This document shows, piece after piece, positions 1-8,539 of a DNA stretch of 41,297 nt. Numbering within the stretch: the first letter of the stretch is position 1; every line of letters starts with the position of its first letter. The stretch is taken from NCBI GenBank assembly GCA_028291705.1, contig JAQGNS010000135.1, positions 1-41,297 of the forward strand, written 5' to 3'. The DNA comes from Nevskia sp. GTDB lineage: Bacteria; Pseudomonadota; Gammaproteobacteria; Nevskiales; Nevskiaceae. The notes beneath the pieces are model-generated. The model ran no database searches and was not told the origin of the DNA. It worked only from the letters and a program-made list of their open reading frames with translations. A program made the translations under genes and the position numbers.

Positions 1-21
1 TAACAGCGCGCGCCGGCCGGC

Positions 22-27
22 TATAAT
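22..27 (+). promoter_or_regulatory. -10 box of the tRNA-Leu gene
   Basis: A perfect TATAAT lies 11 nt before the first base of the mature tRNA, so transcription should start only about 5 nt upstream of it and leave a very short 5' leader for RNase P. The -35 region falls at or before the window edge and cannot be judged. Confidence 0.7.
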
Positions 28-38
28 CCGCCTCCCAA

Positions 39-126
39 GCCTGAGTGGCGGAATCGGTAGACGCAGCGGACTCAAAATCCGCCGAGGCAACCCCTCGTGA
101 GAGTTCGAGTCTCTCCTTAGGCACCA
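39..126 (+). tRNA. tRNA-Leu (anticodon CAA)
   Basis: The sequence folds as a class II tRNA. The acceptor strand GCCTGAG (39-45) pairs with CTTAGGC (116-122), allowing one G-T pair. The D-arm carries GGTAG. The anticodon stem GCGGA/TCCGC encloses the loop CTCAAAA with anticodon CAA at 73-75, which reads the UUG codon. A long variable arm follows, then the T-arm with TTCGAGT. CCA is encoded at 124-126. Its 3' part is repeated with few changes at 28084-28156, so this gene may be an attachment site of an integrated element. Confidence 0.97.
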
Positions 127-134
127 GTTAAAAG

Positions 135-157
135 AGCCCAGTTCGACTGGGCTTTTT
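135..157 (+). terminator. Rho-independent terminator of tRNA-Leu
   Basis: An 8-bp perfect stem, AGCCCAGT/ACTGGGCT, closes a TCG loop and runs straight into TTTTT. It lies 8 nt after the encoded CCA, so the transcript is a single tRNA. Confidence 0.92.
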
Positions 158-200
158 GCATTTTCGTGGGCCTCATACTTTTTGCGCGAATACAGAGTCA

Positions 201-235
201 GTAGCCGCAGCGGACTAAAAGTCCGCTGCGGCTAC
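201..235. repeat. perfect 16-bp hairpin resembling the tRNA anticodon arm
   Basis: The arms at 201-216 and 220-235 are exact reverse complements and enclose only AAA. The inner part, GCAGCGGACT then AAAA then GTCCGC, closely follows the anticodon arm of the tRNA-Leu about 140 nt upstream (GCAGCGGACTCAAAATCCGC at 64-82), but has been made fully symmetrical. No T-run follows it, so it is not an obvious intrinsic terminator. It could be a REP-like palindrome or a tRNA-derived remnant at an integration junction. Confidence 0.75.
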
Positions 236-240
236 GCAAT

Positions 241-706
241 TTACTGTTTCCAAAGAATTTATCGGCAAGAACCTACTTACACATAAATTTCCACATTTTG
301 TTTTGCTGTGAACTGCATTGACGCAGAGGCGCACAACTTCATGGAAAGCAGAATGCTGGTTGTCGCCGATGAGCGTTTCATGCATCTCGCACAGCCACGG
401 CTGGTGGGTGGCTGCGTTCCGTTCGGAACGCGGACGCCAACGTGCTGCCCCTTCGGACAGCACTCCCAAAAGCGCGTCATCGGTTCCGATGACGCAGTTG
501 CGGTCAGACATGCTGGCTATCGGTCTATGAATGCGATTGAAGTTAACGGCCTGGCCGTGACAATCGAATACCTGCCCGCGTCGATTTCCGCTTTCAGGAA
601 CTCCCTGCGTCGTCTCCGCTCGGCCAAATGCGGACACTCAATCTGCAAATCTCGCAGTAGAAAAAGCGGACGTTCAGCTTTTATTCCTGACTCCCAAACC
701 GGGGCG
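241..706. other. gene-poor stretch with no recognisable product
   Basis: Between the tRNA-side hairpin and the end of the first protein gene I find no frame that resembles a known family. The best candidate is a minus-strand frame (about 215-508, start at an ATG near 508) whose translation includes the segment LSEGAARWRPRSER. It has no convincing ribosome binding site and overlaps strong stem-loops. The stretch may be a decayed mobile-element end or encode a structured RNA. Confidence 0.45.
392..495. other. four consecutive stem-loops, possible structured RNA
   Basis: Four hairpins follow one another. CAGCCA/TGGCTG occupies 392-397 and 409-414. GCGTTCCG/CGGAACGC occupies 414-421 and 424-431. 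GTGCTG/CAGCAC occupies 442-447 and 458-463, with extra inner C-G pairs. GCGTCATCGG/CCGATGACGC occupies 474-483 and 486-495. All arms match exactly. Which strand, if either, is transcribed cannot be told from sequence. It matches no ncRNA family I recognise. Confidence 0.4.
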
Positions 707-1768
707 TCAGTTTGCGAAACGGCGGCGTTCGACGCCGAATTCGCCCATCGCCAGCAACACGCCGTGCCATTCGATGACGCCGGCCAGGGTGCCTCCGCCC
801 GGCTCGCCTGAAATCCGGGCGAAGCGCTTGCTGTCGACATGTCCATCGGCGCCGATGAATATGGCGAGGCCGTCCGCGCCTACCAGCGCCGCTCCGCCCT
901 GCGCCAGCGGCACACCACCGAATATCGACTGGGTGGTTCCCAACTCGATCTTGCTCCATGCGCCCGAGTGGACATCATCGGTCGTGTAGACATTGCCGCG
1001 CAGGCCGAATACCAGGACACCTTTCGCGCCCCACGGCAGGGCGCCGAAATAGGAACCCTCGTAGGGCGGCTTGAGCCTTGCCCATGTGATTCCATCGGCT
1101 GAGCTGCCCAGCAGGCCGGCTTCCCCCGCCAGGAAGAGCTGGCCGTCATTGAGCTTGAGGATGGCGTTGAGGTGCAGCCCGTCGGCACGGATGGCGGGCG
1201 CATCCAGCTCGCTCCAGGTGGTGCCACCGTCCTTGGTCGCCAGGAACGAACCGAAGGAGCCCACCGCGTAGCCGCGGCTGCTATCGGTGAACAGGACGTC
1301 CATCAAGGGTTTTTGCGCTTCGGCGTCAAAGTGCTGGAGCCTCCAGCTGCGGCCACCGTCATCGGTATGCAGGATGGCCGCATCGTGACCCACCGCCCAG
1401 CCGTGATCCGGATCGGAAAAGCTGACGCTGGTCAACATGGATCGCACGGGAGAGGCGACTTGGGTCCATTGCTCGCCGTCGCTGGAGATGACGATGTTGC
1501 CGCGCTCGCCTACACCGATCAGGCGCTTGCCGGTGTTGACGATGCGTAGCAGCATGCTGCGCGCCGCCAGTGGTGCGATCTCGGCGGGCTCGGGCTGCAC
1601 GACGGCAGCCTTCGCCGTCACCACGGGATCTTGCTGTTGCGCGGACGCCGTAGCGACGAGAAGAAACACCGCCAGCGCCAGGACCGCGCCGGAGCGCTTC
1701 AGCATCAAGCGCTGCGTTGGCGGCGGAAAGCCGCTTGAAAAATAGCGCACCGAATCATCCTTTTTCAT
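707..1768 (-). CDS. YCF48/BNR-repeat beta-propeller protein, exported
   Basis: The 353-residue product has an N-terminal hydrophobic signal segment (about residues 22-45, ending ATASAQ) and several propeller blades with the Asp-box signature, for example SSDGEQW, TDDGGRSW and KDGGTTW. This is the fold of photosystem II assembly factor HCF136/YCF48, which in heterotrophs commonly sits beside MMPL-type RND pumps. The ATG overlaps the stop of the upstream transporter gene as TGATG and has a GAGGAG ribosome site, so the two are translationally coupled. An alternative ATG at 1705 would give a shorter signal peptide but lacks a ribosome site. It is probably a periplasmic accessory protein of the pump; the substrate is unknown. 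Confidence 0.85.
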   Translation of the reverse strand: MKKDDSVRYFSSGFPPPTQRLMLKRSGAVLALAVFLLVATASAQQQDPVVTAKAAVVQPEPAEIAPLAARSMLLRIVNTGKRLIGVGERGNIVISSDGEQWTQVASPVRSMLTSVSFSDPDHGWAVGHDAAILHTDDGGRSWRLQHFDAEAQKPLMDVLFTDSSRGYAVGSFGSFLATKDGGTTWSELDAPAIRADGLHLNAILKLNDGQLFLAGEAGLLGSSADGITWARLKPPYEGSYFGALPWGAKGVLVFGLRGNVYTTDDVHSGAWSKIELGTTQSIFGGVPLAQGGAALVGADGLAIFIGADGHVDSKRFARISGEPGGGTLAGVIEWHGVLLAMGEFGVERRRFAN

Positions 1769-4353
1769 CAGACCGGCTCCTCGCCGACAGGAGCCGCGAC
1801 AAGCTTCGGCCGCTTCATCAGGAACGCGGCGAAAGCGGGCAGCAGGATCACGGCCGCCGCCGCATTGGCGATGAACATGATGGTCAGCAGGATTCCCATG
1901 TTGACCTGGAACTGGAGATCGGAGAGCAGCCAGGTGCAGACGCTGGCGGCCAGGGCGGCGGCGGTGACGATGACGGCCTTGCCGGTCTGGTTGAGGGTCT
2001 CGATGTAGGCTTCGCGCAGTGGCATACCCCTGGCCTGCACGCACTCCTCCAGCACGCTATAGATATAGATGCCGTAGTCGACACCGATACCGGCGGCGAA
2101 GGCCGCAACCGGCAGGGTCGAGACGGTGACGCCGATATCGAGGAATACCATCACCGCGTAGGTGAAGACCGAGACCAGCGCCAGCGGAACCAGGATGCAG
2201 ATCACGGCACTGATGCTGCGGAACGAGACCCAGACGCACAGCGCGATGCAGGCATACAGCCACAGCAATACCTTGTGATCGGAGGCCTTGACCGTATCGT
2301 TGCTGGCCGCCATGACGCCGACATTGCCGGAGGCGAGACGGAATTTGACCCGCGCATCCGGCTTCTGTTCGGCAATGAACTGGTTCGCCGAGGCGACGAT
2401 GCCGTCGATGGTTTTGGCCTTGTGGTCGGTGGTGAAAACGAACACCGGCATGGCGCTGCAATCCTTGTTGAGCAGCCCGCTGGAGGTGGGCACCTGCTGA
2501 CCGGCCAGCACCAGGCCGTCGCTGTCCCTGGGCAGGTTGAAGAATTTCGGGTTGCCCTCGCTGAACGCCTGGAATACGGTTTTCTCGACCTGCGGCATGG
2601 ACAGGGTCGATTGCACACCCGGCGTGTTCTGCATGCGCCAGCCGAAGCGGTCGATTTCCGTCATGCTGCGATAGTCGATGCAGCCGTTTTCCTTGTCCTC
2701 GGCGATCACCTTGAAGATGTCCACGCCGATGGCGTAGTTGCGCGCGATGGTTTCGGAATCCTGGTTGTAGCGCGAGCTGGGGCGCAGCTCCGGAACTCCG
2801 GGGTGCAACTCACCGTACTTGAGGTCGCGTCCGATGTATTCGGCGGCGCCCCAGGTCATCGCGGCGAGCGCCAGCACCACCACCGCCCAGCGCGGCTGCG
2901 TGACGTAGGCAATCAGCTTCCACAGGTGCAGCAGCGATGCATCGCGTTTGAGCTGGCGTTCGCGGAACCGGGCGGGATTGCCGAGCTTGACGTAGGAGAG
3001 CAGGCAGGGCAGCAGGATCTTCTTGCAGACGATCACCGCCATCAGGCCAAACATGGCGTTGATGGCCATTTCGCGGATGATGCCGACCGGGATGAGCAGG
3101 ATCGTGCCGAATCCGACGACGTTGGTGAGCAGGGCCGTGATGCCCGGAATGACCAGGCGCGAATAGGTGTTGCGGGAGGCATCGAAGCTGTTTGAGCCGC
3201 GTGTCGAGATTTCGAGCAGCCAGAAGCTGGTGATCTGGATACCGTGGGAAACGCTGATGGCCAGCACCAGGAACGGCACCAGGATGGCAAACGGATCGAG
3301 GCCGTAGCCGGCCAGATGCAGGATGCCCAGCTCCCACACCACCGCGAGCACGCCGCAGCTCAGCGGCAGCAGGGCGATGAACGGCGAACTGGTGTACCAC
3401 CACAGGATCAGCCACACCAGAAACAAGGTCAGGGCGAAGAAGGCGACCACTTCCAGGGTGGCGTCGGCGATATCGCCAACCGCTTTGCAGAAGCCGACGA
3501 TCTGGATATCGACATTGGGGTTGTAGTCGGGATTGTCGGACTCCTTCAGATCCAGCTCGTCGGCCTTGAAGCTGTAGTGCTCGCCTCCTACCAGGGCCTG
3601 CACCACCTTGAAGCCGGACAAGGCACCCCGCGGATCGATGTATTCCTGCTTGACCACGGCTCCCGCCTTGAGTGGTGCGTGATCGTTCTTCAGCCGGTAC
3701 TCGAACATCTTCGGGCTGATGAACTGGCGGCGGACTTCCTCGATCAGGTGCGCGGTGGCGAAATAGTCCAGCTTCTCGTCGGTGACCGGATCGCGCTCCA
3801 GCAGCTCGCTGAACACCATGGCGCCGGTCTGATCGTTGCTGACGTAGCGGCCGACGAACTTGGCCTTGAACACATGCGAACGGACCTCCTCCATCATTTC
3901 CGGAGTCGGCGAGAAGTTCGAGGGGATGATGTTGCCGCCGCGGAAGCCGTCCTCCACCACCTCAACGTAACGCGTGTCCGGCGTGAACAGCGAACTGACG
4001 TGGGCGCGGTCGATGCCGGGGATGAAGAACACCGCCGAGGTCAGCGCCTTGTAGGTGTTCATGAACGAGGGCTGGTAAATATCGCCATGGCCCTTGTTCA
4101 GGGTCAGCGAGAACAGCACCGTGTTGGCGCCGCCGAAATCCTGTCGGTATTTCTCGAACACCTGGATGTAGGGATGGCCGAGCGGTAGCTGCTTCTCGAA
4201 GCCGGCGTCCAGCTTGAGCCTGCTGGCCTCGTAAGCCATGAACAGGGTCAGTGCGCCGATGACGGCCAGCGTCAGCTTGCGGTTGCCGAATACGATCGGC
4301 AGGGTCAGCTTGAGAAAAAGCCGGGCAAAAGGCCCCTTTTGTTCACCGTGCAT
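1768..4353 (-). CDS. RND/MMPL-family transporter
   Basis: The 861-residue inner-membrane protein has the duplicated RND layout: a first membrane helix near residues 25-42, a large periplasmic loop, a block of helices about residues 280-480, a second periplasmic loop, and a final helix block. The motif GIGVDYGIYIYS in the second block carries the membrane Asp typical of MMPL/HAE proton-coupled carriers. The start has a GGAGG site 7 nt upstream. It ends overlapping the YCF48-like gene and follows the DUF1329 and DUF1302 genes. This four-gene set recurs in lipid- and hydrocarbon-using proteobacteria, so a hydrophobic substrate (fatty acid, sterol or wax precursor) is likely, with direction of transport unknown. 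Confidence 0.9.
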   Translation of the reverse strand: MHGEQKGPFARLFLKLTLPIVFGNRKLTLAVIGALTLFMAYEASRLKLDAGFEKQLPLGHPYIQVFEKYRQDFGGANTVLFSLTLNKGHGDIYQPSFMNTYKALTSAVFFIPGIDRAHVSSLFTPDTRYVEVVEDGFRGGNIIPSNFSPTPEMMEEVRSHVFKAKFVGRYVSNDQTGAMVFSELLERDPVTDEKLDYFATAHLIEEVRRQFISPKMFEYRLKNDHAPLKAGAVVKQEYIDPRGALSGFKVVQALVGGEHYSFKADELDLKESDNPDYNPNVDIQIVGFCKAVGDIADATLEVVAFFALTLFLVWLILWWYTSSPFIALLPLSCGVLAVVWELGILHLAGYGLDPFAILVPFLVLAISVSHGIQITSFWLLEISTRGSNSFDASRNTYSRLVIPGITALLTNVVGFGTILLIPVGIIREMAINAMFGLMAVIVCKKILLPCLLSYVKLGNPARFRERQLKRDASLLHLWKLIAYVTQPRWAVVVLALAAMTWGAAEYIGRDLKYGELHPGVPELRPSSRYNQDSETIARNYAIGVDIFKVIAEDKENGCIDYRSMTEIDRFGWRMQNTPGVQSTLSMPQVEKTVFQAFSEGNPKFFNLPRDSDGLVLAGQQVPTSSGLLNKDCSAMPVFVFTTDHKAKTIDGIVASANQFIAEQKPDARVKFRLASGNVGVMAASNDTVKASDHKVLLWLYACIALCVWVSFRSISAVICILVPLALVSVFTYAVMVFLDIGVTVSTLPVAAFAAGIGVDYGIYIYSVLEECVQARGMPLREAYIETLNQTGKAVIVTAAALAASVCTWLLSDLQFQVNMGILLTIMFIANAAAAVILLPAFAAFLMKRPKLVAAPVGEEPV

Positions 4354-4440
4354 CGCCAGCCTCCATTGATCTTTTTCTAGTCCGCCGCCGGAGCAAGCAG
4401 ATCCGGCAGCGTCGAGGATGCCGACGCCCAGTGTAGACCG

Positions 4441-5778
4441 CTATTTGGTAGTGCGCTTCTGCACGGCTTCGGCGGTGAAATACTCGTCGTTGAAATTCCG
4501 GGTGAAGTCGAGCGGCTTGTCCTCGTTGAACATCCCGGTGAGGAAGTAGCGCCCGGAATCGAAGTGGTAGATCACCTCGGGTACGTTGCCATTGGTCAGC
4601 AGGTTGGTGGCGAAAATATTGTGACCTTCCTGGTACTGGTAAAGCTGGTCGCGGGAGTCGTAATCTTCCACACCCAGGATGGTCCAGCCGTCCTCATCGA
4701 TGTACATCAGGCGCCGCTTGAAAGTGTGATTGGTGCCCTGCCTGAGCGTGGCATCCACTACCCAGACCCGGTGCAACTCGTAGCGGGCGAGATCCTGGTT
4801 GAGGTGCCGGGGCCGGGCCATGTCGGCATATTTGGTCGCGCGGCTGGCGACCTTGTACGAATCGTAAGGAACGTACATCTCCTTCTTGCCCATCAGCTTC
4901 CAGTTGTAGCGCTCCAGGGTGCCGTTGAACATGTCGACCTGGTCGTAGAACTGCATGCCGTCAGTGCCCTCGTAAGGATTGTCGCAACATACGGTTGGCG
5001 CTCGGCGGATACGCTTGAGGCCGGGCGAATAGAGCCAGGCGTCCCGGCTATCGACGTATTCGTGCACCAGGATATAGGTACCCGCCACCCTCGGTGGCGA
5101 AACAGTCTGCGAGGCATACTTGATCGCCAGCGCATGGCCATTGGCCGTCACCGGGTTGGTCAGAGAAGCATAGAAGAATTTCACGTCCTCCACGATTTTG
5201 GTCAACTGGGTGCTGCCGCTCGGCTGCACGATCATCTGGTTGTTGTAGCGGGTCACGGATTCGCCGCGCCACTTCAGGCGGTGGTTCCAGATCGCCTCGG
5301 CGCCGGACTTGGGAATCGGGAACGGCAGGCCCAGCCTGGCGTTACTGATCGTGTCCGTTCCCTGCAATTCGGCCGTGGTGGCGTTGGCGACGGTCGCCTT
5401 GAGCACGGCATCCGGGAACGTCTCGATGCGGTGGCTCGGGTAGACATTCATCTTGTAGGTGTCGTAAGTCTGCAGCAGCTTCTTGTGGCCGGCGTCAAGC
5501 TTCTCTGCATACTGCGCCATATTCGCCTTGGTGATGGTGAACAGAGGCTTCTCCGCCTCGATCTGCGGATTGGAAGCGAATTCTGTGGGGGTGCCTTTCT
5601 GCTGGGCGGGCGTCCATGCGGGGATGGTGCCTTCCTTGTTGCCGGCCTTTTCGGCGCCAACCGGCGTCAGATCCTGACCAAGGTGGGCGGCCTCCGTCGC
5701 GGTCACCTTGGCCATCGCGGATGGAACAACCGCACCGAGCAACAAGGCGCCGAGCAGCAGCGTCAGAGCGTGCTTCAT
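4441..5778 (-). CDS. DUF1329 outer-membrane lipoprotein-sorting-like protein
   Basis: The 445-residue product begins with a clear Sec signal (MKHALTLLLGALLLGAVVPS, cleavage after AMA) and then has the DUF1329 body, rich in Tyr, Asp and Arg, with features such as DSRDAWLYSPGLKRIRR and VEDYDSRDQLYQYQEG. The family resembles LolB/LppX-type half-barrels that hold lipid. It lies 17 nt after the DUF1302 gene and upstream of the RND pump, in one probable operon. A periplasmic lipid-binding shuttle between pump and outer membrane is the likely role, inferred from context. Confidence 0.9.
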   Translation of the reverse strand: MKHALTLLLGALLLGAVVPSAMAKVTATEAAHLGQDLTPVGAEKAGNKEGTIPAWTPAQQKGTPTEFASNPQIEAEKPLFTITKANMAQYAEKLDAGHKKLLQTYDTYKMNVYPSHRIETFPDAVLKATVANATTAELQGTDTISNARLGLPFPIPKSGAEAIWNHRLKWRGESVTRYNNQMIVQPSGSTQLTKIVEDVKFFYASLTNPVTANGHALAIKYASQTVSPPRVAGTYILVHEYVDSRDAWLYSPGLKRIRRAPTVCCDNPYEGTDGMQFYDQVDMFNGTLERYNWKLMGKKEMYVPYDSYKVASRATKYADMARPRHLNQDLARYELHRVWVVDATLRQGTNHTFKRRLMYIDEDGWTILGVEDYDSRDQLYQYQEGHNIFATNLLTNGNVPEVIYHFDSGRYFLTGMFNEDKPLDFTRNFNDEYFTAEAVQKRTTK

Positions 5779-5795
5779 GGAAAACCCTCTTCGTA

Positions 5796-8378
5796 TCAGA
5801 ATTGGAGCTTGAGGAATGCCTGGGCGAAGTCACGATCGGACAAGGTGTTGTAAGCGCCACCACCCCAGAACCAGGAGTAGCCGAGCCCGAGCGAGAGATC
5901 CTGGTGATAGCGGAATTCGAACAGGGAATTGACCTGCTTGCGTCCGGCGACGAAGTTGCCGGCCGGGCCCGGCGAGGTCCCCGCCACGTCATGCGAGAAC
6001 ACCACCAGTGGCTTGAGGGTGACGCCGGGCAGGACCTGCTCGTAGTCGAGCTGGGCGATGATGCGGTAACCCCAGGAGAGCTTGTCGGGGTAGCCGGTGT
6101 GGTCTTGCTGATGCGGATTGAAGCGCAGGCCATCCGGGCCGTAGGAACAATCCGGGATGTTGGAGCAGCCCATGCGCGAGCCGTCGGCACCGGAGCCGTC
6201 GGCACCGGCGGTCGGGCCATAGTTGGTGCCGGGTGCCTGCAGTACCAGTTGATCGTAGGACGGCAGGAAAGGAATGTAGTCCGCCCCTACTTCGTACAGC
6301 AGGATCACCTGGTCGGCACCGACGAAATTGTCGGTGCTGCCGTAGACGCGTGTGGCGCCGAGATTGAACTCGAAATCCTGCAGGCGCTGGTAGCCCTGGA
6401 TGTAGCAGGGGCTGCTGCGGTTATAGGGATAGTAGGGGTGCTGGAACTTGTCGAAGCCGAACTGTGCATCGTCGGCGCTGCCGGGCTGCGGATAGCAGGG
6501 CGTGTTCTGGCCAACCACGCCGCCGCGATAGGGGATGATGAAGTTGGGGAAGTAGCGCTGTGAGCCGCCGGCGTGGCCGATGACCAGGTCATAGGTGTCG
6601 TGCTGCGTGACCTGTCCACTCTTATTGACGGCATCACTGCTGCCATACAGCGCGGTGCCGCCATCGGGCGCATTGCCGATGCCGTTGAGGCTCAGCGCAC
6701 CGAGCGGGCCGCTGGTTCCGGTGCAATTCACTCCCGGCTGGCCGCAGGCCGTACCGGCGTGGCCAAGTGCGGCGAAGGCCAGATCGTGCGCATCCACCTG
6801 CATCGGCTTGTTCGGGCGGTAGGCGATTTCACCCTGCAACGAATAGCTGCCGACCGTGGTGTTGAAGCTGGCGCCGATGAGATGGATGTCTTCCGGATAC
6901 TCCAGCCTGAACTTGATGGTATCCAGATCCAGCGAGTCGGACTTGGCCTTTGTCGGGTCGCCGATAGCCAGTAACGGGAGATTCGGGCAATCGAGCAGGG
7001 TGGTGACGACGTCGGTGGCGTCGTTGTTGCGCGCATTGCCTTCCTTGCGCAGGCAGCTCGGATAGGCAGAGAAGAAACTGACGTAGGGCAGACGGGAGTG
7101 GTAATTCTCGTAGTACAGGGAGAAGTCGGTACCGTTGTTGATGGTGTCGCTGTAGTAATCGAGCTTGATGCCGTACTGGCCGGAGGTGCGCGGCTCCAGG
7201 TCCGGCAGGCGGAACACCGTCGCACAGGTCGGGGTCAGGCCGGACAGCGGATTGTCGAGCAGCTTGCCGACGCAGGAAGGGTCTTCCGCACCGCCGCCGA
7301 AGGTAGCGCTCAGACTGTTGGCGGCGTTCTTGGTGCCGATATCGGTGTCGGAAAAATACGTGCCCGGTGTCGGCGCCTCATCCGGCTGCCATTCGAGCTG
7401 GTAGAAACCTTCGATGGTGAAGTTCTCAAGCGGGCTCATGCTCAGGTCGATCATGTTGATCGGCGTGAACACCTCTTCGACCTGCGAGCCGATGCGGTAG
7501 AAATTGTTGGCGTTGATCGGGTTTGCCGAGTTGACGCTGTTGATCTGCAGCGTGGTGCTTTCACCCCAGTTCACCAACTGGCGGCCGATCTTGAAGGTCA
7601 GGTCATGGTCTGCCCACAGCGGCAGCTTGCCGAAGAAATAGCTGTCCAGGTACTGCATGCCGGTGCCCGCTTCCCGCAGGACTTCGCTATCGCTGCGCTT
7701 GTTGCGCACCACGCCGCCTGGCCCATAGAAGCGGCCGGTAATGGCGGTGGCGTTGAGCAGGGATACCGGCACCCCCAGTTGCGACAAGCCGCCGACCACC
7801 GTACTGAGCGCGGGTATCGGGAAAGTGCTCCCCACCCGACCGACCTGGGCAGCATTCTGCGGTGTGATGCGGTTGGGATGGTTCTCGGTGAAGTCGTTGT
7901 TGCGCACATCGAAAAAGTAAAGAACGCGGGCAAAGATGCCGAAGTCGCCGTAAGTGAGGGTGAGATCCGGCGTGACTTTCAGAGGCGCCTGGAAGATGTC
8001 GCCCTTGTGCGCGTAATTGAGTTCGCCGTCGTCGATGTTGGTGCTGGCTGCGCCCCGCGCCGCAAACAGGTGCGCGGCCGGATAAGTCTGGGTACGGAAC
8101 AGGCCCTGGCAGGTCTGGTATGGCGGGGCGCAGACATTGGGATTGAGATTGGACTTGCCGATCAGGTTGTCGCTGGGGCTCTGCATGCGGACGCCGACGC
8201 CGCCCGTAAAAGTGGTGTTGAGCACACCCTTGACCTCATCCTTGGCCAATGGCGGCTCGAAGCTGAAGTCGATGGCCCGGGCGGGCGATCCGATCAGCGT
8301 CAGTACGGCCAGAAGTACGAGTTGAAGCGCCGGCTTTTGCAGCGCTCCCATCCGGATCACGCAAAATTTCCTTTGCAT
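5796..8378 (-). CDS. DUF1302 family outer-membrane protein
   Basis: The 860-residue product has a signal peptide ending near GSPARA and then a long beta-rich, Asn/Gly/Tyr-rich body. It ends in the aromatic residue F (FLKLQF), as expected for an outer-membrane barrel. Segments such as IGRQLVNWGEST and QYGIKLDYYSDTINNGTDFSLYYENYHSR are typical of DUF1302. The first ATG is preferred because GGGGGA precedes it; a second ATG 9 codons later is possible. It is the first gene of the DUF1302-DUF1329-RND-YCF48 set. The likely role is an outer-membrane channel or adhesin for hydrophobic compounds. Confidence 0.9.
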   Translation of the reverse strand: MQRKFCVIRMGALQKPALQLVLLAVLTLIGSPARAIDFSFEPPLAKDEVKGVLNTTFTGGVGVRMQSPSDNLIGKSNLNPNVCAPPYQTCQGLFRTQTYPAAHLFAARGAASTNIDDGELNYAHKGDIFQAPLKVTPDLTLTYGDFGIFARVLYFFDVRNNDFTENHPNRITPQNAAQVGRVGSTFPIPALSTVVGGLSQLGVPVSLLNATAITGRFYGPGGVVRNKRSDSEVLREAGTGMQYLDSYFFGKLPLWADHDLTFKIGRQLVNWGESTTLQINSVNSANPINANNFYRIGSQVEEVFTPINMIDLSMSPLENFTIEGFYQLEWQPDEAPTPGTYFSDTDIGTKNAANSLSATFGGGAEDPSCVGKLLDNPLSGLTPTCATVFRLPDLEPRTSGQYGIKLDYYSDTINNGTDFSLYYENYHSRLPYVSFFSAYPSCLRKEGNARNNDATDVVTTLLDCPNLPLLAIGDPTKAKSDSLDLDTIKFRLEYPEDIHLIGASFNTTVGSYSLQGEIAYRPNKPMQVDAHDLAFAALGHAGTACGQPGVNCTGTSGPLGALSLNGIGNAPDGGTALYGSSDAVNKSGQVTQHDTYDLVIGHAGGSQRYFPNFIIPYRGGVVGQNTPCYPQPGSADDAQFGFDKFQHPYYPYNRSSPCYIQGYQRLQDFEFNLGATRVYGSTDNFVGADQVILLYEVGADYIPFLPSYDQLVLQAPGTNYGPTAGADGSGADGSRMGCSNIPDCSYGPDGLRFNPHQQDHTGYPDKLSWGYRIIAQLDYEQVLPGVTLKPLVVFSHDVAGTSPGPAGNFVAGRKQVNSLFEFRYHQDLSLGLGYSWFWGGGAYNTLSDRDFAQAFLKLQF

Positions 8379-8445
8379 CGCTTTCCCCCCACTCTTGGTG
8401 TATCCGCCAATTGCGCCTGTTGCGCACCAGCGTGCTTTTTTTGAA

Positions 8446-8463
8446 ATCGGGCTTGAGCCCGAT
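8446..8463 (-). terminator. weak terminator-like hairpin
   Basis: ATCGGGCT and AGCCCGAT are exact complements around a 2-nt turn. Read on the minus strand the stem is followed only by TTTC, so termination would be weak. It lies between the end of the DUF2505 gene and the start of the DUF1302 gene and may separate the two units. Confidence 0.4.
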
Positions 8464-8539
8464 GTACAGCGACTCTACCGGTCGCAGACAATGCCTTGAA
8501 CGTGCTTTGCGGACCTGGTTTTGCGATTTCCGGCAGGAT

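Noticed and set aside
215-637. 140-codon minus-strand protein gene
   Set aside because: No ribosome site, no family resemblance, and the frame overlaps a perfect hairpin and four stem-loops. I keep it only as a weak possibility within the unassigned stretch.
1717-3195. Plus-strand open frame of about 490 codons opposite the RND gene
   Set aside because: It is an antisense shadow rich in His, Gln, Asp and Gly. The minus strand has a full RND protein with membrane helices and family motifs.
7098-8444. Plus-strand open frame of about 450 codons opposite the DUF1302 gene
   Set aside because: Same shadow pattern, with no signal or recognised domain; the opposite strand encodes a signal peptide and outer-membrane strands.
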